From: Enoplolaimus lenunculus
Lineage: Eukaryota; Nematoda; Enoplea; Enoplida; Thoracostomopsidae
Assembly: GCA_030248215.1 (NCBI GenBank)
Contig: JASANG010003092.1
Span: forward strand, 434,001-498,000
Direction: 5' to 3'
DNA: 64,000 bases
Shown: positions 12,501-27,500 of the stretch, one piece after another
How the letters are laid out: every line of letters begins with the position of its first letter
Numbering within the stretch: position 1 is the first letter of the stretch
Translations under genes and position numbers: made by a program
The notes under the pieces: generated by a model
What the model was told of the DNA's origin: nothing
The model's database searches: none
What the model saw: the letters and a program-made list of their open reading frames with translations, nothing else

Positions 12501-15500
12501 CAGATAAAGCAAACAAACCACTGGCCACGCCTTTTGAACCGGACATACCCGCAGAGCCTTGTCCAAATTTTGAATTTCCAGGCGGAGTCCCGAATAATAG
12601 CTTAGCGTCCGCGCCTGATGCTGGTACAGAAGTCGTTGCTGTTGTTATCCCAGTCGTCTGAATTACTGATTGTCCTTTATTCTGCGATCCAAACAAACTG
12701 CCATAATCAACTTTTCCAAACGCATTAATCGCAGACGTTGCACTGGTTGTCAACCCACCTGCCACCGCGCCTGTTTTATTTCCACGATTCGCTTCAGAAT
12801 TCAAAGATTCAAATGGTTGAGTTATATTGTTCGGATTTTGCTGGGTATGTTTTTGTTCCGCAACATCGTCGATGACCTTTTGCGGAGTATTTGTTGATGA
12901 TTCACCACGCCGGCAGGCATCTTGAAACACATCGCGGAACGTATCCGCAATTTCGGTCGATGCAAATCGAGCACAAAACTGTTCAGTTGTACCGGGGTTC
13001 GGTCCTTCTTCAGTGTCTGAGAAATCCAGTGCGATCCAAATGAGAACTGTTGGCCGGCTTTCATGAGGCGTTAGCTGCATTCCATGCATTAGCATGTGAT
13101 TTGCGCACACCTTATGTACCTACAATTGTTGAATCGCTCGTATATAACATTTAAAGACAGTTTACACGCATATCTATTTCATTATAGCGGAAAATTTATA
13201 CAAAAACGAGAGTTTGACGTCCAAAAAAGTTATTGTAATTCTAAAATATTCGACCAGTGGTAAAGTGTCGAGCGGGGCGCTTGAACCTAGGGCAAATCGA
13301 GTTTGGAATGGCTTTGGCCGAGTGGCGGCCTCCACCACCGAATTCCACTAGCGAACTCTCAGATTTCCTTACGGAATTTATTGCTATATTTGATTGTGCG
13401 CAAACTGGATTTGGGTAGGTAGCTCTCTAATTTTTGAGGTAAGCGTTTTAGTAAACACACTAAATACCTTAGTCTTTACGTCTATTTAAACTGTATCTAA
13501 CTTGTCAGTACAAAAATAACACACACCTGTTCCCGTCGCATGACAATTCGACAACGATGTGATTCAGGATTTTCAAGTATTTTGATCATGCCTTTACCGC
13601 GTTCTTTCCATTGTTTATCAGACCAACGATATAAATTCGCCTTTTCCATGAAAAGAACTTGCTCGTTTTCTTCGCCGGTGGTTACCTCGATTTTATCTAA
13701 AAATCAATGAACAGCAACCTTTTCGGCAAACTCAATACTAACAGAAATACCACAAACAACAGCTATTACAGCAATTTAAAGCAGTGAGATTCAGGCCAGG
13801 CACGGACTATACACACTCTCTCTCACACACATACACATGCACATACACACATACACATACACACAAACATACACACATACATAAACACATATGCACACAC
13901 ATACACCAGATTTTCTGATATTTGCTGTGTTGGACGCAAACCCATACAGAAACCAAATATAAAAATATCAAGGCCGAATAGAAAGTGCATATTTCAAGTA
14001 AAAGTTATTTATAATTTTTAAAATAAAATATTTCTAATTCTTTTTTTTGCAGTTTTTGTGTTTTTCATAGTTTTTTGCTTTTTTCATACCTTTTTGTGTT
14101 TTTTAGAATATTTGCTCGTAATTATCGCGCAACTATGAAATTTCATAATTTCGGAAAAAAAATTTATTCATCAGCCGTCGCTTACTTCAATAATACAGTC
14201 ATACACTAGCTGAATCCTCGACTCCAGGTGTCAGTTCCAAACCACCGAGGCCGAGAGTCCCATCCCTGCTATGATATGCTATAATTTAGTTCTTACCAAA
14301 ATTTTAATATTCTCTGCTTTTCATGGCATACTTGTTGCAATTTATAGAATACTGAAGTCGGATATCTCGTTGCACGCGTGAACCCAACGTCCGATATTAT
14401 GAATGATACTCCCGATCTGGCCACGATTAAACTTTATTTAATAGCTAGCGTTTAAACGTAACCATCTAAAACGATAAATTGAAAAATTTCTAACCCTCTG
14501 CGTTTGAACTCACCTGGCAGAGGGACTATCGGTTCATAGTGCGGATCGTAATCAGACGTTTCCGAACACTCTGACACATTTCTAGCATCAGGAGTTGACC
14601 GTACTCCACCACAAATGCCATCAGCTGTTGTCCTCGTACCGTCACCTGTTGTATCCGGTGTGAAACTAACCGTCTTCTTGTTGCTAGTAGTGCCTTGTGA
14701 TGGAGTTGCTAAAATACAGTGTGAGCATTCACTGTGTCCGATGATATAAAGAGCTTCAATTAAGGGGCACGAAAAAATTACTGATCGCTCGTATATAACA
14801 TGTGAACACATTAATACGCATATACATTAAATCACAACTGGAAAAATATTCCAGTGTGTCTGCCGCGCTTTAGAGCGTAAAAATAGACACTACACTAAAA
14901 ATTGTACTAAAAAGGGCAGTGAGTTCAATAAATTCAAAATTAGCACACATTTACTCAAGCCAACTTCGGGATCAGTCAAACCTAACAAAATATGGTTATA
15001 CAATGTGTTATGAAATAATCAACACAAAGTACCATCACTGTTATGAAGTTAAAAAAAACAAAAAATTATAATAGCTATAGCAAACAAAGCTTCATCAAAT
15101 GAACGAAACTAAAGTTATAATGAATTTAAAAACGCATTTAAACGCTACCTGGCAAAATCGTACCTTCTGCATTGCTGCATGCCTTTGGCGGTGTGTTGAA
15201 CAGTGTTTGGCCAAACTGAAAACGTGGAGCATCTCCCGTCGGAATTTGTGACATATCGACTCTAGATGTACCCGCTCCGAACAATACTGGTGGTTTGAAC
15301 GAAATCGCCGGACTTTTTGGCAATGTAGTCACGTTAGTTGTTAAATCTGTTCCCACAACCAACACGCCGGATGTAACTTTTGGCGGAGTGACATCTTGCC
15401 TCTAAATATAAAATCATATAATAGAACCGTGTCAAAATCTGGATCTAAGTCCACACTATAAATAAGACAGCTAACACTGTGTCACTGGGCTCCTCCCACA

Positions 15501-18500
15501 AAACTGTGATTGGCAATGTAGTCACGTTAGTTGTTAAATCTGTTCCCACAGCCAACACGCCGGATGTAACTTTTGGCGGAGTGACATCTTGCCTCTAAAT
15601 ATAAAATCATATAATAGAACCGTGTCAAAATCTGGATCTAAGTCCACACTATAAATAAGACAGCTAACATTGTGTCACTGGGCTCCTCCCACAAAACTGT
15701 GAAGAGTGAAGCATCAGTTCTACGATACGGCCAAGTCAAAATTTTATTTCAGTCTAAAACGGGGTGTAAGTGTTACATTACTTAGGAATAGTCCAATATA
15801 CCCATCATTAACAATAAACCTCGACGCCCAGATGTAAGCACCGCACTTACCATATCAACCGTCGGAGGACCCCCTATCAGTGGCATTCGTAAGCCGCTCT
15901 GACCCGCTAACAATGAAGACCCCGGTACACCAGCGAATGACTGGTTCCAACCAAATCCTTTGAATCCTGTGCCAGTGCTTCCACCAACCCATCCTTGACT
16001 AGTGCCTCCTAAATGTACACCAACTTTGTTCGCCTGGTTGCTACCATCACCTACAACACTAGAAGCACCAGTACCAACAGTCGTCGCAGGTCCAAATGAC
16101 GTTGGCGGCAAACACGGCTGCGAATGAAAGTTCGATTCACTCAAAACATCGCCAAGAGAACTTTTGCCCCCAACTGATTGCAGCAATTCACGCTCCGCAT
16201 CACTTAAACCTGTGGCAATGACTGATACCGGAGCTGTACGGCTTAAATCGACAGAATTCGCGGAGTAACTCGTCGGCAGTTTGTCAGAAAACGATAAGTT
16301 TGAACCGGCCGACTGGGTAAACGAGGACTAAAATAAAAATTACAAGTTGAATATATTTATAATAAAATAACGTTGTATATTACCCAGCTATTCGCAAAAA
16401 AATCAAAAACAATCATTCTGTTTCAGTTTAAGTTTTAGTTAAATATTTTCTATTCTATTATCAAATTTCGTATTCTCCAACTCTGTGTACACTTGTACAG
16501 CTTATCGTCCGGTGTCAATAAGCTTTCAATGCAAAGAGAAATCAAATGTGAAAAATTCTACACTTGGAACATTGAAATATTACTGGTTTAAAATTTATAA
16601 GAATCCTATCATCAACAGGTAATAGGTGCTACACATTTTTGATAATACGGCTACTAAATTTAAAACCAGTCGTAGTGGGACTACATTTATTGAGCGAAGC
16701 TCGAACACACGTAAGCAATTAAGGTAATATGCAAATTAGTTATTAGCTAACTATTCATTGATCGGTTTTGGAGGTTTGTAAGCAATTTCTTCAGATTCCT
16801 CGCACCCAAAAACCCTTCAGCCACCCGAAAAATTATCGGAATAATTTAAAAAGTCCTAATTTTGTCTCGTCAATTAAGCAAATACGCAAATTATCTATTA
16901 GTTAACTATTCGATAATCGCTTTTAAAGGTTTGTAGACAGTTTATTCAGATTCCTCGCACCCGAAAACCTATTATTGCCTAAAGTAGATTGCTTGTAATC
17001 CTAATAATTAGTGAAACATTGTAAAAACGCCTAATTTAGGCATATCATTTATGCTTATATGCAAATTATCTGTTAGCTAACTACTCAATTATCTATTTTA
17101 GGCGTTTGTAAACAATTTATTCAGATTCCTCGCACCAAAAAACCTTCAGTAAACCCTAATAATTATTGAAATAATCTAAAAAGTCCAAATTTTGTCTTGT
17201 CAATTAAGCTAATATGCAAATTAGCTATTAGCTAACTAGTCAGTTATCGGTTTTGGAGGTTTGTAAACAATTTATTCAGATTTCTCGCACCCAAAAACCT
17301 TCAGTAAACCCTAATAATTATTGAAATAATCTAAAAAGTCCTAGTTTCGTTTTGTCAATTAAGCTAATATGCAAATTAGCTATTAGCTAACTATTCAATT
17401 ATCGATTTTGGATGTTAGTAAACAATTTATTCAAATTCCTCGCACCTGAAAACCCTTTAATGCTAAAATTACATTGCTTCTAACTGTAATAATTAGTGAA
17501 ATATTTTGGAATTATGCAAATTAGCCTGTAGCTAATACATGGCTTAAAATTTTAAAACCCCGATGCGAGGTTAACACTCCAGGATAATTGGCTTTCAAAC
17601 AAAAAAAGTTTCTTTAAATCGGTTCAGCCGTTCCTGAGATTCTTTTCGGACGGACAGACGGACATCCACCTTTCGACCCCCAAGTACAAAACATAAAACG
17701 CTTCGCTCAATAAATATGATTTTACCAACCTGACCAATACCAGGAACACCAGTCTGCAATGCCTTAACAGTGCCTGGTAAGGTTCCCATCGGTCCTCCTG
17801 CAAAGAGCGGTGGAACTGCGGATAAACCCTGTATGCCTGGCTGTTGAGCGACCCCTATTTGTGGAGGCAAAGTCGGTGGTGGCGTAAGTCCTGCAGTTGG
17901 TGCAAACCGAGGTACTCCAGGCATTGAAGGCATTAGAGCAGCCATAGAACCGACGCCAGATGGAGCATTGTGACTGCCCGCACTAGCAAGAGCAGTCAGG
18001 AATTGTTGCTGCTGTTGATGATTTAGCAAAATTTGCAACTGCAATGCTTGAACCAAGCTGTTATTGCTATTTGCTGCGTCGGTCAGAGAACCTCCGGTAT
18101 CGGAATCGTCAGTATTTGGGCCTTGAGGCTTTGATGTTCGTTCTCGTTGTTGATTCTGCACTTTTGTTTCAAGATATTTCTCGCGAAATGCACGGTCTTC
18201 ACGCTCACGCGCTCTGTCCTCCTTTGCTTCTGCCTGAAAACTAACCATCAGGAATATTACGAATACGGATATTTCAAAATCTCAGGGAGCGATCGGATAT
18301 TAGGTTCCGGCGCAGGCAAAAATCAACTCACGGATGCAGCTCCGGTATTAAAAGTTGCAAGATATTTACCGCTGAAAACTATGCCATATCTCTGTATTAT
18401 ACTGCTGCTTATAACCAAAAATTCGATCAACCATAGCCGGTCTCGGGAAAGCCTACGGAAAACAACATAATAACAAAATATAAGGGGTAGTATTAAAATA

Positions 18501-21500
18501 GCGCAATTAAGATTTACAATTTATTTAAATATATCCATCCATCTCCGGCCAGATATTTCGTTATCCGGTTCCAATGTCACGGTATATTTCTTCCCCCGTT
18601 TAATTCTTTCACCCGGAAAAATCAAATTAGTTTAATTCTTCTCACGGTATAATTGTACAACTCTAGTAATTCCCCCCCCCCCCCCGATGAATTGGACTAA
18701 ATAAGGCTAGTTTCATTTTTCCCCGCTCACTATAATTCTTCCCCGTATGCTTTCCCTGACACCAATCACGATAGAATTTTTCCTGCGTTGAATTCCACCC
18801 CTTAGAACCGACGTCTTCTGAAACAATTGCACAATTGCCAGAATCCCAAAACTATTTTACAGGAATTTTCATTTTAACCACTGATTACAACTTCATAGTG
18901 TCACCCGGTTGATGTAAATACTTTCTCCTCCAAAGCCATCGGATCTAAAAAATTTTGCGGATAGAAATTTTTGATAGGTATCGTTAACTTCCGGGGATCC
19001 TACTGTGATTGTCGAATACACAAAAATTGTAGCGGAAAGAAATGCCACAGTTCCAAGATTTCGCATCCAGTTGCCCACGCCAATGTATCAAACCTCGCCA
19101 TACCACTCTGTTTAACGTTATCATTCGTGTCTCTATTATTTAATCTCCCGACATTGTCAGCAATTTCGTTACACATCTAGATATTCGACCATTTTTACGG
19201 ATATCCTCGTGATAGTGTTCAGTACCATATAGTAAAAGTTATGGCTCGAAAAAAGCAATTGAAAATTAAGCTGGTATAATTCAACCGGCTCAGTTTTCTC
19301 TAAACGTTTTATTAACAATTACTATTTCCTTCTTATAATATGTGTATTTTTTATTTTATCTGATATGTAAGTTGAACATTAGTCTCACGAGTGGCAGTCA
19401 ATTACCATCGCCACTCAACTATACACAAGCGATGTGTATCAAAATGCTCGTATATTTACTATTACTACTTGTACTGAGGTGCTGATAGTATATTTATACT
19501 CCATGAGGGAAAATATTCATGTACGACGAACAAATTTGAAAGCTTAAACACTAGAATTTGAAAAACATTCGTATCAGTGGATGGTGTCTAAAACTCCGTA
19601 TCCGCACAGGTACAAGGTCTGACCGGACACGGACACCAAAAAATATCGGAGCTACCTCCTCAAAAATAACGGCGGATACAGATGTGGATACAAGGTCTGC
19701 ACTTACAGTTTTGAACCAACAATTCACGTCCACAAGCATTTTATGTAATGAATATGTACAATAGAAACTACCTTCATGTCTTTCAAGTGTTCAACGAATG
19801 CCCGATTGCTAAGCGTCAATTCGCGTAACAGTTCAGTCATTGTTTGACACGTATTAACTAAAGAGCTGTTTTGATCCAAAACCGAACGTACTAGCATGTC
19901 TTGCGATTGAGTTAAGCTTCGGAGTGTATAATCCAGAGAGTTCGTTAACTCTGACAAAGCACCAACCTAAAATTAAATAATGACACGATATAAATAATAC
20001 ACGAGCAGCGGCGTATTAACAGAAGGAGAATAATATGCATATCTGTCTCAAAAGAATCACACTGTAACCCGGATATAATCCGAGTTTCTCTTATATCCCG
20101 GTTTGTCTAACGCTTTTTACGTACAGAACACCAGTTTATTTAATAGCTACATACATAAAAACACAGTCAAAAATATATTTTCTATCAATTTTCACAAATA
20201 AATTCAGTAAAAATTACTTTTTCTCTTTATCGGGGAGGACGGTTACATGATATAATCTCTCTTATATCCAGGTTTCTCTTAAATCCGGGTGTCATGCATA
20301 TCCGGGTTACAATGTGACCTTTAAAGTAATAAATCAAAATTAACTTTCAACAAGTTTATCAAAGAACCGGTTGTCATCTAGGTTAACGGTTATTTTATCA
20401 CATGCGTTAAACTTTAATTATTGAAAATGACCTCTTTACTGCTCCAGACTATGTGAAATATAAAATTACAGTTCCCATTCTGGTTACGAGAAAACTGAAC
20501 TGCAACTTCGATTCAGACTTAATTTCATTCGGCTAGGAACCCTAGTGGTTTCCATTTTACTCTCGATGCAGTTCCCAATTCTGTTAATACAAGCAGTGCC
20601 CATAGTTAAGCTATTATATCAATGTTTTGTGACGTCACTTCCTTTGTAACAACAAAACCATGCATTAATTAACATACAGCTACAGTCTATATAAGCAAAA
20701 GTGACCAAAACACTTCTTCAGTGCTCTACTACTTGATCAAAAAGACAGCCACAGTTTATTTGCGTAAAATACATTTTGTGTCGAAATTATTTCAGCAAAA
20801 GTGCTTACTACAAAATTATCTTGGCGGGCACGAGCAGCTTGTCGTTCAGTTAGATCCGCTGAAACAGCTAAATTAAATAGAAAATATAACGAGCTGTTGT
20901 ACCATATTAAAACATGGAATGACGACTGCGACCTTAAAATATCCCGTGAACCAAGCCTTTGACAGCAAAATAAAATGCGCTTGTAGTATTGCACAAACTT
21001 CAATACCATTATCATGAGCACATATTATATGGGTAAAAATTCAATAATTTCAATAATGCACAACGGCGCACTCTGTACGTGCGTTGAAATTAATGGCAAC
21101 AACATGCGTACCAAAATTTGAAAATGCTCCGGGTGGTGAACCGATAACGCTTCCGTTTCGTCTTGGCGTCGAAAATCTTTGCTGAAGCACAAATACAAAC
21201 ATTACATTCAAAACAACTTAGTATGTTTGCTCTATATATTTCTATGTAGCTGCTGTTTCTGGCCACAATTTTAACACAGCTTCACGTGACCCACAAAGAT
21301 ACGCACAAATTGTTCTCAACGAAGATAAAGTTTGGTTTACGTGACTTAAGCAAAGAACGATGTTTCCTCAAAAACATAGTCATTCACAAAAACCAACTTA
21401 CTGCAAATAGCCCAGGGTGGTTGGCCGGAAAAAAACCGGAAAAATGGTTTTTTACACTTTTTACGAGGGGGGTGGAAAAAATGGAAAAAATTACACGATT

Positions 21501-24500
21501 TTTAAATATAATTTGCAACTAAATTATAATATAAAATAACATTTTTAAATGACATGTAACTAATTTTCAAGCAGCACATTAAAAGTGACCATGTGTAATG
21601 TCCACCAGGACACATTATATGTCCGAAAAGAGCAAAAATTGCAGCATATGAATATATAAACGGATTTTAGAATTGAAGCTTTGCCACGAGATTCAATGTA
21701 AAACTACATATGCAACTGGTTCGGTTCACTCACCAGGTTTCGTCGACGGTGGGGCCAAATTTAGATTTAACACAAGAATACGTCTAGTTTCAACCTCGCT
21801 TTGCTCGCGATGATGCAGCAATTGAGAGGCTTTGATGTCAGAAAAACCCAAAAGTATCTTGGGATTTAATACTTACAAAAAACAAGTGTGTGACTTATTT
21901 CGCTCGCTCCATTCATGAGTTTCTGATGTTCTGATGACCTCCTCTAATTATTCCATGCCAAAACTTAAATTTTTTAAAAAAATCGAATTTTAAGGTCCCA
22001 AATTCCTCCACTGGACTCAAAATGCTTTTGTCGAAAAATTATACAAATCATATGCCATTTGACACAAGTTGCGGAGCTAAGACGAATATTGTTAAATGTT
22101 TCCCAACCAATCAGATGTCTGACGAACGAGTCAGTGATATATAATTTGTCCAAGTTTCGAAAAAAGTTTTTGGGTCCAATGAGGCTGAACTTGTGGCCTT
22201 AAAAATCGAATTTTTCAAAAATTCAGATTGGGACATGGAATAATCAGAGGATGTCATCAGAAGCTCAAATATGCAAAAACTTTCAAAATGCAAGCATTTT
22301 TGGGCAAAGACGGCTAAGGGTGGGCCAGCCGATGACTCAGACAAAGAATAAATTTTTTCCATTTTTTTCCGGAAAAAAAGGAAAAAAATTCATTTTTCTC
22401 CGGGCATAATTTTTTTCCGGAAAAAATCAACTCTGAAATAGCCGGCTACACAAAATTCACCTCCAAACAAGTCCTAAACGTGCCACCCAGATTAAGTACT
22501 CCCCTTGAATAGAGATTGATAAGGCTTTAAAACTTCAAAACCAAAAATCACAGATTTACATTTTCCAACCTGTACAAAATAGGAAGGTCAAAACATGCTG
22601 GAACCGAACCCGAATTCCGGTTGAACCCTGGTATACACATATATACATATATACACATGTATACCAGGGTGCAACCGGAATTACAATTTACCGGAACCGG
22701 AACCGGAATTTGAAAATTTTACCGGAACCGGAACCGGAAAATGAAAAATGCATTTCACCAAAAATTTCATTTTAATCTTATTTTTTGCTCTATTATTTGT
22801 GAAATAACCTTAGTCGAACATAGGTTTTATTTTATTTGTTGTATTTTAGATTTTCATCATCGACTGAAGTGAAATCCACCATCAATGGCTTATATTCGGA
22901 GTACAAGTGGCTTTCAAAAGAGATTCTTAAAAATTAGCAAAGTTAAGAAAACGGCCAAATTATAATACCGGAATTTTTAAATCCGGTAAAAATTTACCGG
23001 AACCGGAACCGGAAGGTGAAAAAATGTCGGAACCGGAACCGGAATTCCGGTTGCACCCTGATGTATACATATACACATATATGCAACACAATACATATAC
23101 ACATATTGAGAAGGCCGAAAGCGATCGTTATATATCACTAGAGCGCGAACCGACCGAATGCCGGTTCGCGCCGGCAGGCCCGCTTTCGCTATAATATATA
23201 AAATAAATTTCGAAACTTACTATTGATCCAATACCATTCCGTACCGCGGCTGCATTACTGTCAGAATCTCTCATCCCAGATGTAGTTTGGGAAGATTGCC
23301 CCAATATTGGTGGGCGCCCAGAAGCCCTTGCCGGAATCCCGGCCGATCCAACCGCAACACGTCTCATTGCTGACGCAACATACATATGCGCCATTTCAAG
23401 CGCATCTTCTCGTTCGCTCGCGTTCAACGGTCCTTGACCAGCTGCGCAAATGAAAAAGCTGCCTGTACCACTTGAGTCACCATACGTTATTATACGACTA
23501 ATGCCAACACGATTACTGAAAAATGAATAAACAATTTTCGTTATGCAGAAAACCGTTTTGCGAAAATAAGTGGTTAGCGAATACTTTACTATGCAGCACG
23601 CTGCCGTCCGGCGGCGGGCGCCAAGAATAATTCAACGCAAACTAAACAAAAGTGTTTACAACAATAAATAAAGAATATATACACCTTTCCAGTCGTGCCA
23701 ACAAGTGCTTCCAGTACTCATTAGCATATCGTGAAATAGCATTTTGCTTCTCCATATCGCTGAAACTTTCAATCTGAAATAATTCAAATTTCAAACAATC
23801 TATTAACTCAACCATTACAAGGGGGCAAGTATTGTCTGAATTTCACATATTTTTGAGCAAAGTAAACTTACTGACCAGCACCGGATAATAAATCATCTTA
23901 CATTTCGTTACTATCAGCTTACCGACTGTTGTAACATCTTTGCGCACGCCAATACAACTCGTATATCAAGCGACTCATCCCGAATTAGTCTTATAATCTC
24001 AAGTCCTTGCTGCAAAACCGGCCGCTGGTCGACCCTAAAATACACGATACGTATCAACAATCAGTGAAAATGCTTAATGTGATTCTGTATTTTATAATCA
24101 TCAGCAGACTAATAAAAATAAATAAAAATAAACGTATCGCAAACAGTAGCTTACAACATTTTGTTTGCCGATCAAATGCAATTACAAGCGTTTCCGAACA
24201 AAACCAGAAGCATTTAACCATTATTAGCTGTTTCAATATAATTCTGCCTAAATCGGTGTTAATGTATAATTGATTTGTATCAGTTTCAATTGCAATTTTG
24301 TTTTCTTTACTAGCTGACGATAAAACACAATTTCAGAACGCCGCGCCTTAATTTAACACAAAGGTGAAAAATAGCATGAAACGTTCGAAATCAAAAATTC
24401 AACAAATATATATAACTATTGTAACACTCACTTTCCTTTGTTGGTTGCTAGCGCCAATGCTGCATCCCACCATTTTTGCTGCCATTCGGAACACAATGGA

Positions 24501-27500
24501 TCACACAAGACAAGTGGATCAGTCGCAACTGCACAACTTCGCGAAGACGCGATATAATGAAGTGACAAATAAACGAATACCTGTTATTAAGTATAAAACA
24601 GTTATAAACTATTTTAATACTCTAAACAGTTTCACAGCTCAAACCAAAACAATTAAACTAAAACTAAATACGAATCTAATGTCAGATTGGTTTTCCGAGC
24701 GTCTTGCGTCATATACCATATGGTTATATAAGAACACCATTTTCAACAGGTTTTCAATTATGAATTAGCATAAAATATATTTATTGGTCCAACAAACCCT
24801 GGACACTACGAATAACAAACAAATCGCAAAAACAGTCACTAACCTGAACATCTAACAGACAAAGCGTATCGATAGCATTTGTTCTAATGTCGGTAGCGCC
24901 AAATTGCAGATCGGGTCCAAACAATAACTCTAGACTGGCTAAAAGAGAAAATGAATATACAGTTAAGAACATCTCAGAAAGCGAACAGTGTCTGAAGTTA
25001 ATCAGAACAATAATTCCTTAACAAAACCGTGATTTTCGTGTCATGTTGTTTTTAATCAGGAAATGTTCGAACTAACAAAACATAGTTTTTCAGTAATAAC
25101 ACTGGAAACGGCAAGTAGTTGAATACAGAATATCAAGTACAGGAAAACAGTTCTCATCTCCGGGTACATGTATAATTGAAAAATACATTAACTGAAAAGC
25201 CTACAAAACAAACTATATTTTGCACAAGCAAAAATAATTTAGGCAAAACATGTGTATGAACTCACATTCTACAGTTACACTTTGGGCGTTATTATCCCAA
25301 AACTGTAGCAAACGCCACAAGGATACTGCCAAACGCTGTGGTGTGTAGAATAATGATCCTAAAATTTATTACACCATTAAGCATTAAATAAGGTCCTAAC
25401 CATACTCCACACATTATATCTCATTGACTTAATCCACATATCTGTTATTGTAATAAGACGACATATTGTGAGAAAACAAACGCAAACCTCGTCCAAAATT
25501 TCGCCCACCCACGTTACACAATGTTTCAACCGGAACAAATCTGAACTGGAATCAGAATATAGTCGTAATTCAATTTTCTTACTATTTTCGTTGATTATAA
25601 TTATTCATTGACTGAAACTGGTGAAATTTTAAACTTATGTTCAAGATAATCTTGGCAGAAAATGACAACTTACCGAAAACTCCGGAATCGCAAAAGAAAT
25701 TCAGTGCTAAAATCTGTCATTAAGAAAGAAATTCTTCAAAAAAACAATCAAACAAACAATTTACAAAAATACAACATTTGCTTTGAAATCCAGTTTCACC
25801 TTTAAACATCGCTTCAAATTGCTCTTCACTTAGCGACACAGTGTCGGAAGAAACGTTCATCGTAGTGTGCTGAGAAAGGACAGAACAATTTTCTCCAAAG
25901 CCTGTCGAACCCAAATTTGTATCACTACCAACTTCAAAATTTCGTCCAGAAAACAATGTTGCGTAAAATTCCGATGCAAACTAAAACAGAAAGTAAACAT
26001 ACTTCTTGCAGCGCTACAGTACATAAAACAAAAATGTAACGTTTGCAGCCTACGTATATATCTGGCTGTCCAAATTTTCAGGGATTAATTACAATTATGT
26101 TTTCAGACAGCATCGCCGGAGACAAAAATTTTAGAACGTGCATATTTTTGCAGTATGCCAAAAATTTTCTATCCGACTTCAAAGTTTGTAACGTAAAGCT
26201 CATAATATTATGTTTTTAAAGGAATTGAACAAAACTGCAAAAAAATCCACAGTGCTATAAATGAACATATCAAAATTATTGCTTCCTACCTGCGATGTCG
26301 CTACAAATCCATCTTTAAGCGCTGCATCCACATAAGCCGTTTCAAGTAGATTACTGAGACAACATGCTGAAATAAACTAGGCTATATATTGATCGTTAAA
26401 AACATGCTAAAATTGTCATCGTCGAACTAGTTCCCAATGTTCTAAAAATCGACGAAAATGAGTTCGGCTTTTTTCTGCAGTATATAATGCATTTATTCAG
26501 GTGTGCAGATTTTCCGTACACTAAGTTTCAGCAGAAACTAAACTGTACAAAAACAGGAACAGGAATTTACATATATTCTGTGAGAACAAGAACAGAGCAT
26601 GCATTAAGTTCTTTAATTGGAAAGACTATTAACAAAATTGAAGTAGATAGAAAGTAATGCATTTCACGATGATATTTTTAAATACAAAAACTTCAGCGTC
26701 TATTGTAATGAATAACTTGCCGCAATACGTAAAAATTCCGATTCCTTCAACAAATATTTACCTGACTGAAACATAATGTAGCCCGCATGTTTCATCCATG
26801 GTTCCGACGCTTGAGACAACAACGGAGTCGTTGTTTCACCCGTAACTGTTGAGCTTGAGTCACTCCTAGCGTTGTGCTTTCTGAGATCACAGAGTATTTC
26901 AACTACGCTCCCAAAACCAACAGCTGCGTGTATTGTGCTTCGACGTGTATCGTTCGTTAAACCCTTCAACCCCAGACACTATGTAAACAAGCTGTCTTAG
27001 CAACAAATCAGTGACAACAGTGACACTATTCTCAAAATGGATGTTATAGTAGTTTTACAGCGAAATGGCACAACAAATAAGCTTATGCAGTTGGCCGGCC
27101 GTACCGAGCTTATTCAATGCTACGAACACATATTAACGTAAAAATACCGCGATAAGCGGCGATACCAGGTTTTATTTCGCCGGGTTGGGGCATTAATAAA
27201 TTGCATTTTTATTTTTTAGGTCGGTTGGATGTTGAAACTACCACGCTATATACAATTTTTCTTGTTAAACAATTCAAGTGTCTCCTAAGCAATTTGAGGC
27301 AGAATGCCCCCTTCCGCCCCCGCCTTTGATAACGACATTAAATTTTTTTACTTGACCGTCAACATAGGACCAAAATGGGTATTGTACATTTCATCCAACA
27401 CGCTTTGGCTTATGTTTAGGAAAAGGTTTACCAATACTTAAGCTTTTATCTAAGTATTAAGCTTTACTACGAGGCGGAAACGCACAAGCGCGTAAAAATT

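Noticed and set aside
13300-13345. tRNA-like A-box (TGGCCGAGTGG)
   Set aside because: No B-box at the right distance and no closing stem.
23590-23641. Alternative reading of this exon as [13 protein letters not shown]
   Set aside because: That frame does not join either neighbour; the reading [12 protein letters not shown] fits the phases of both adjoining exons.
24364-24768. 134-codon plus-strand open frame
   Set aside because: It is antisense to a phased Nup358 exon (24432-24528) and has no homology.
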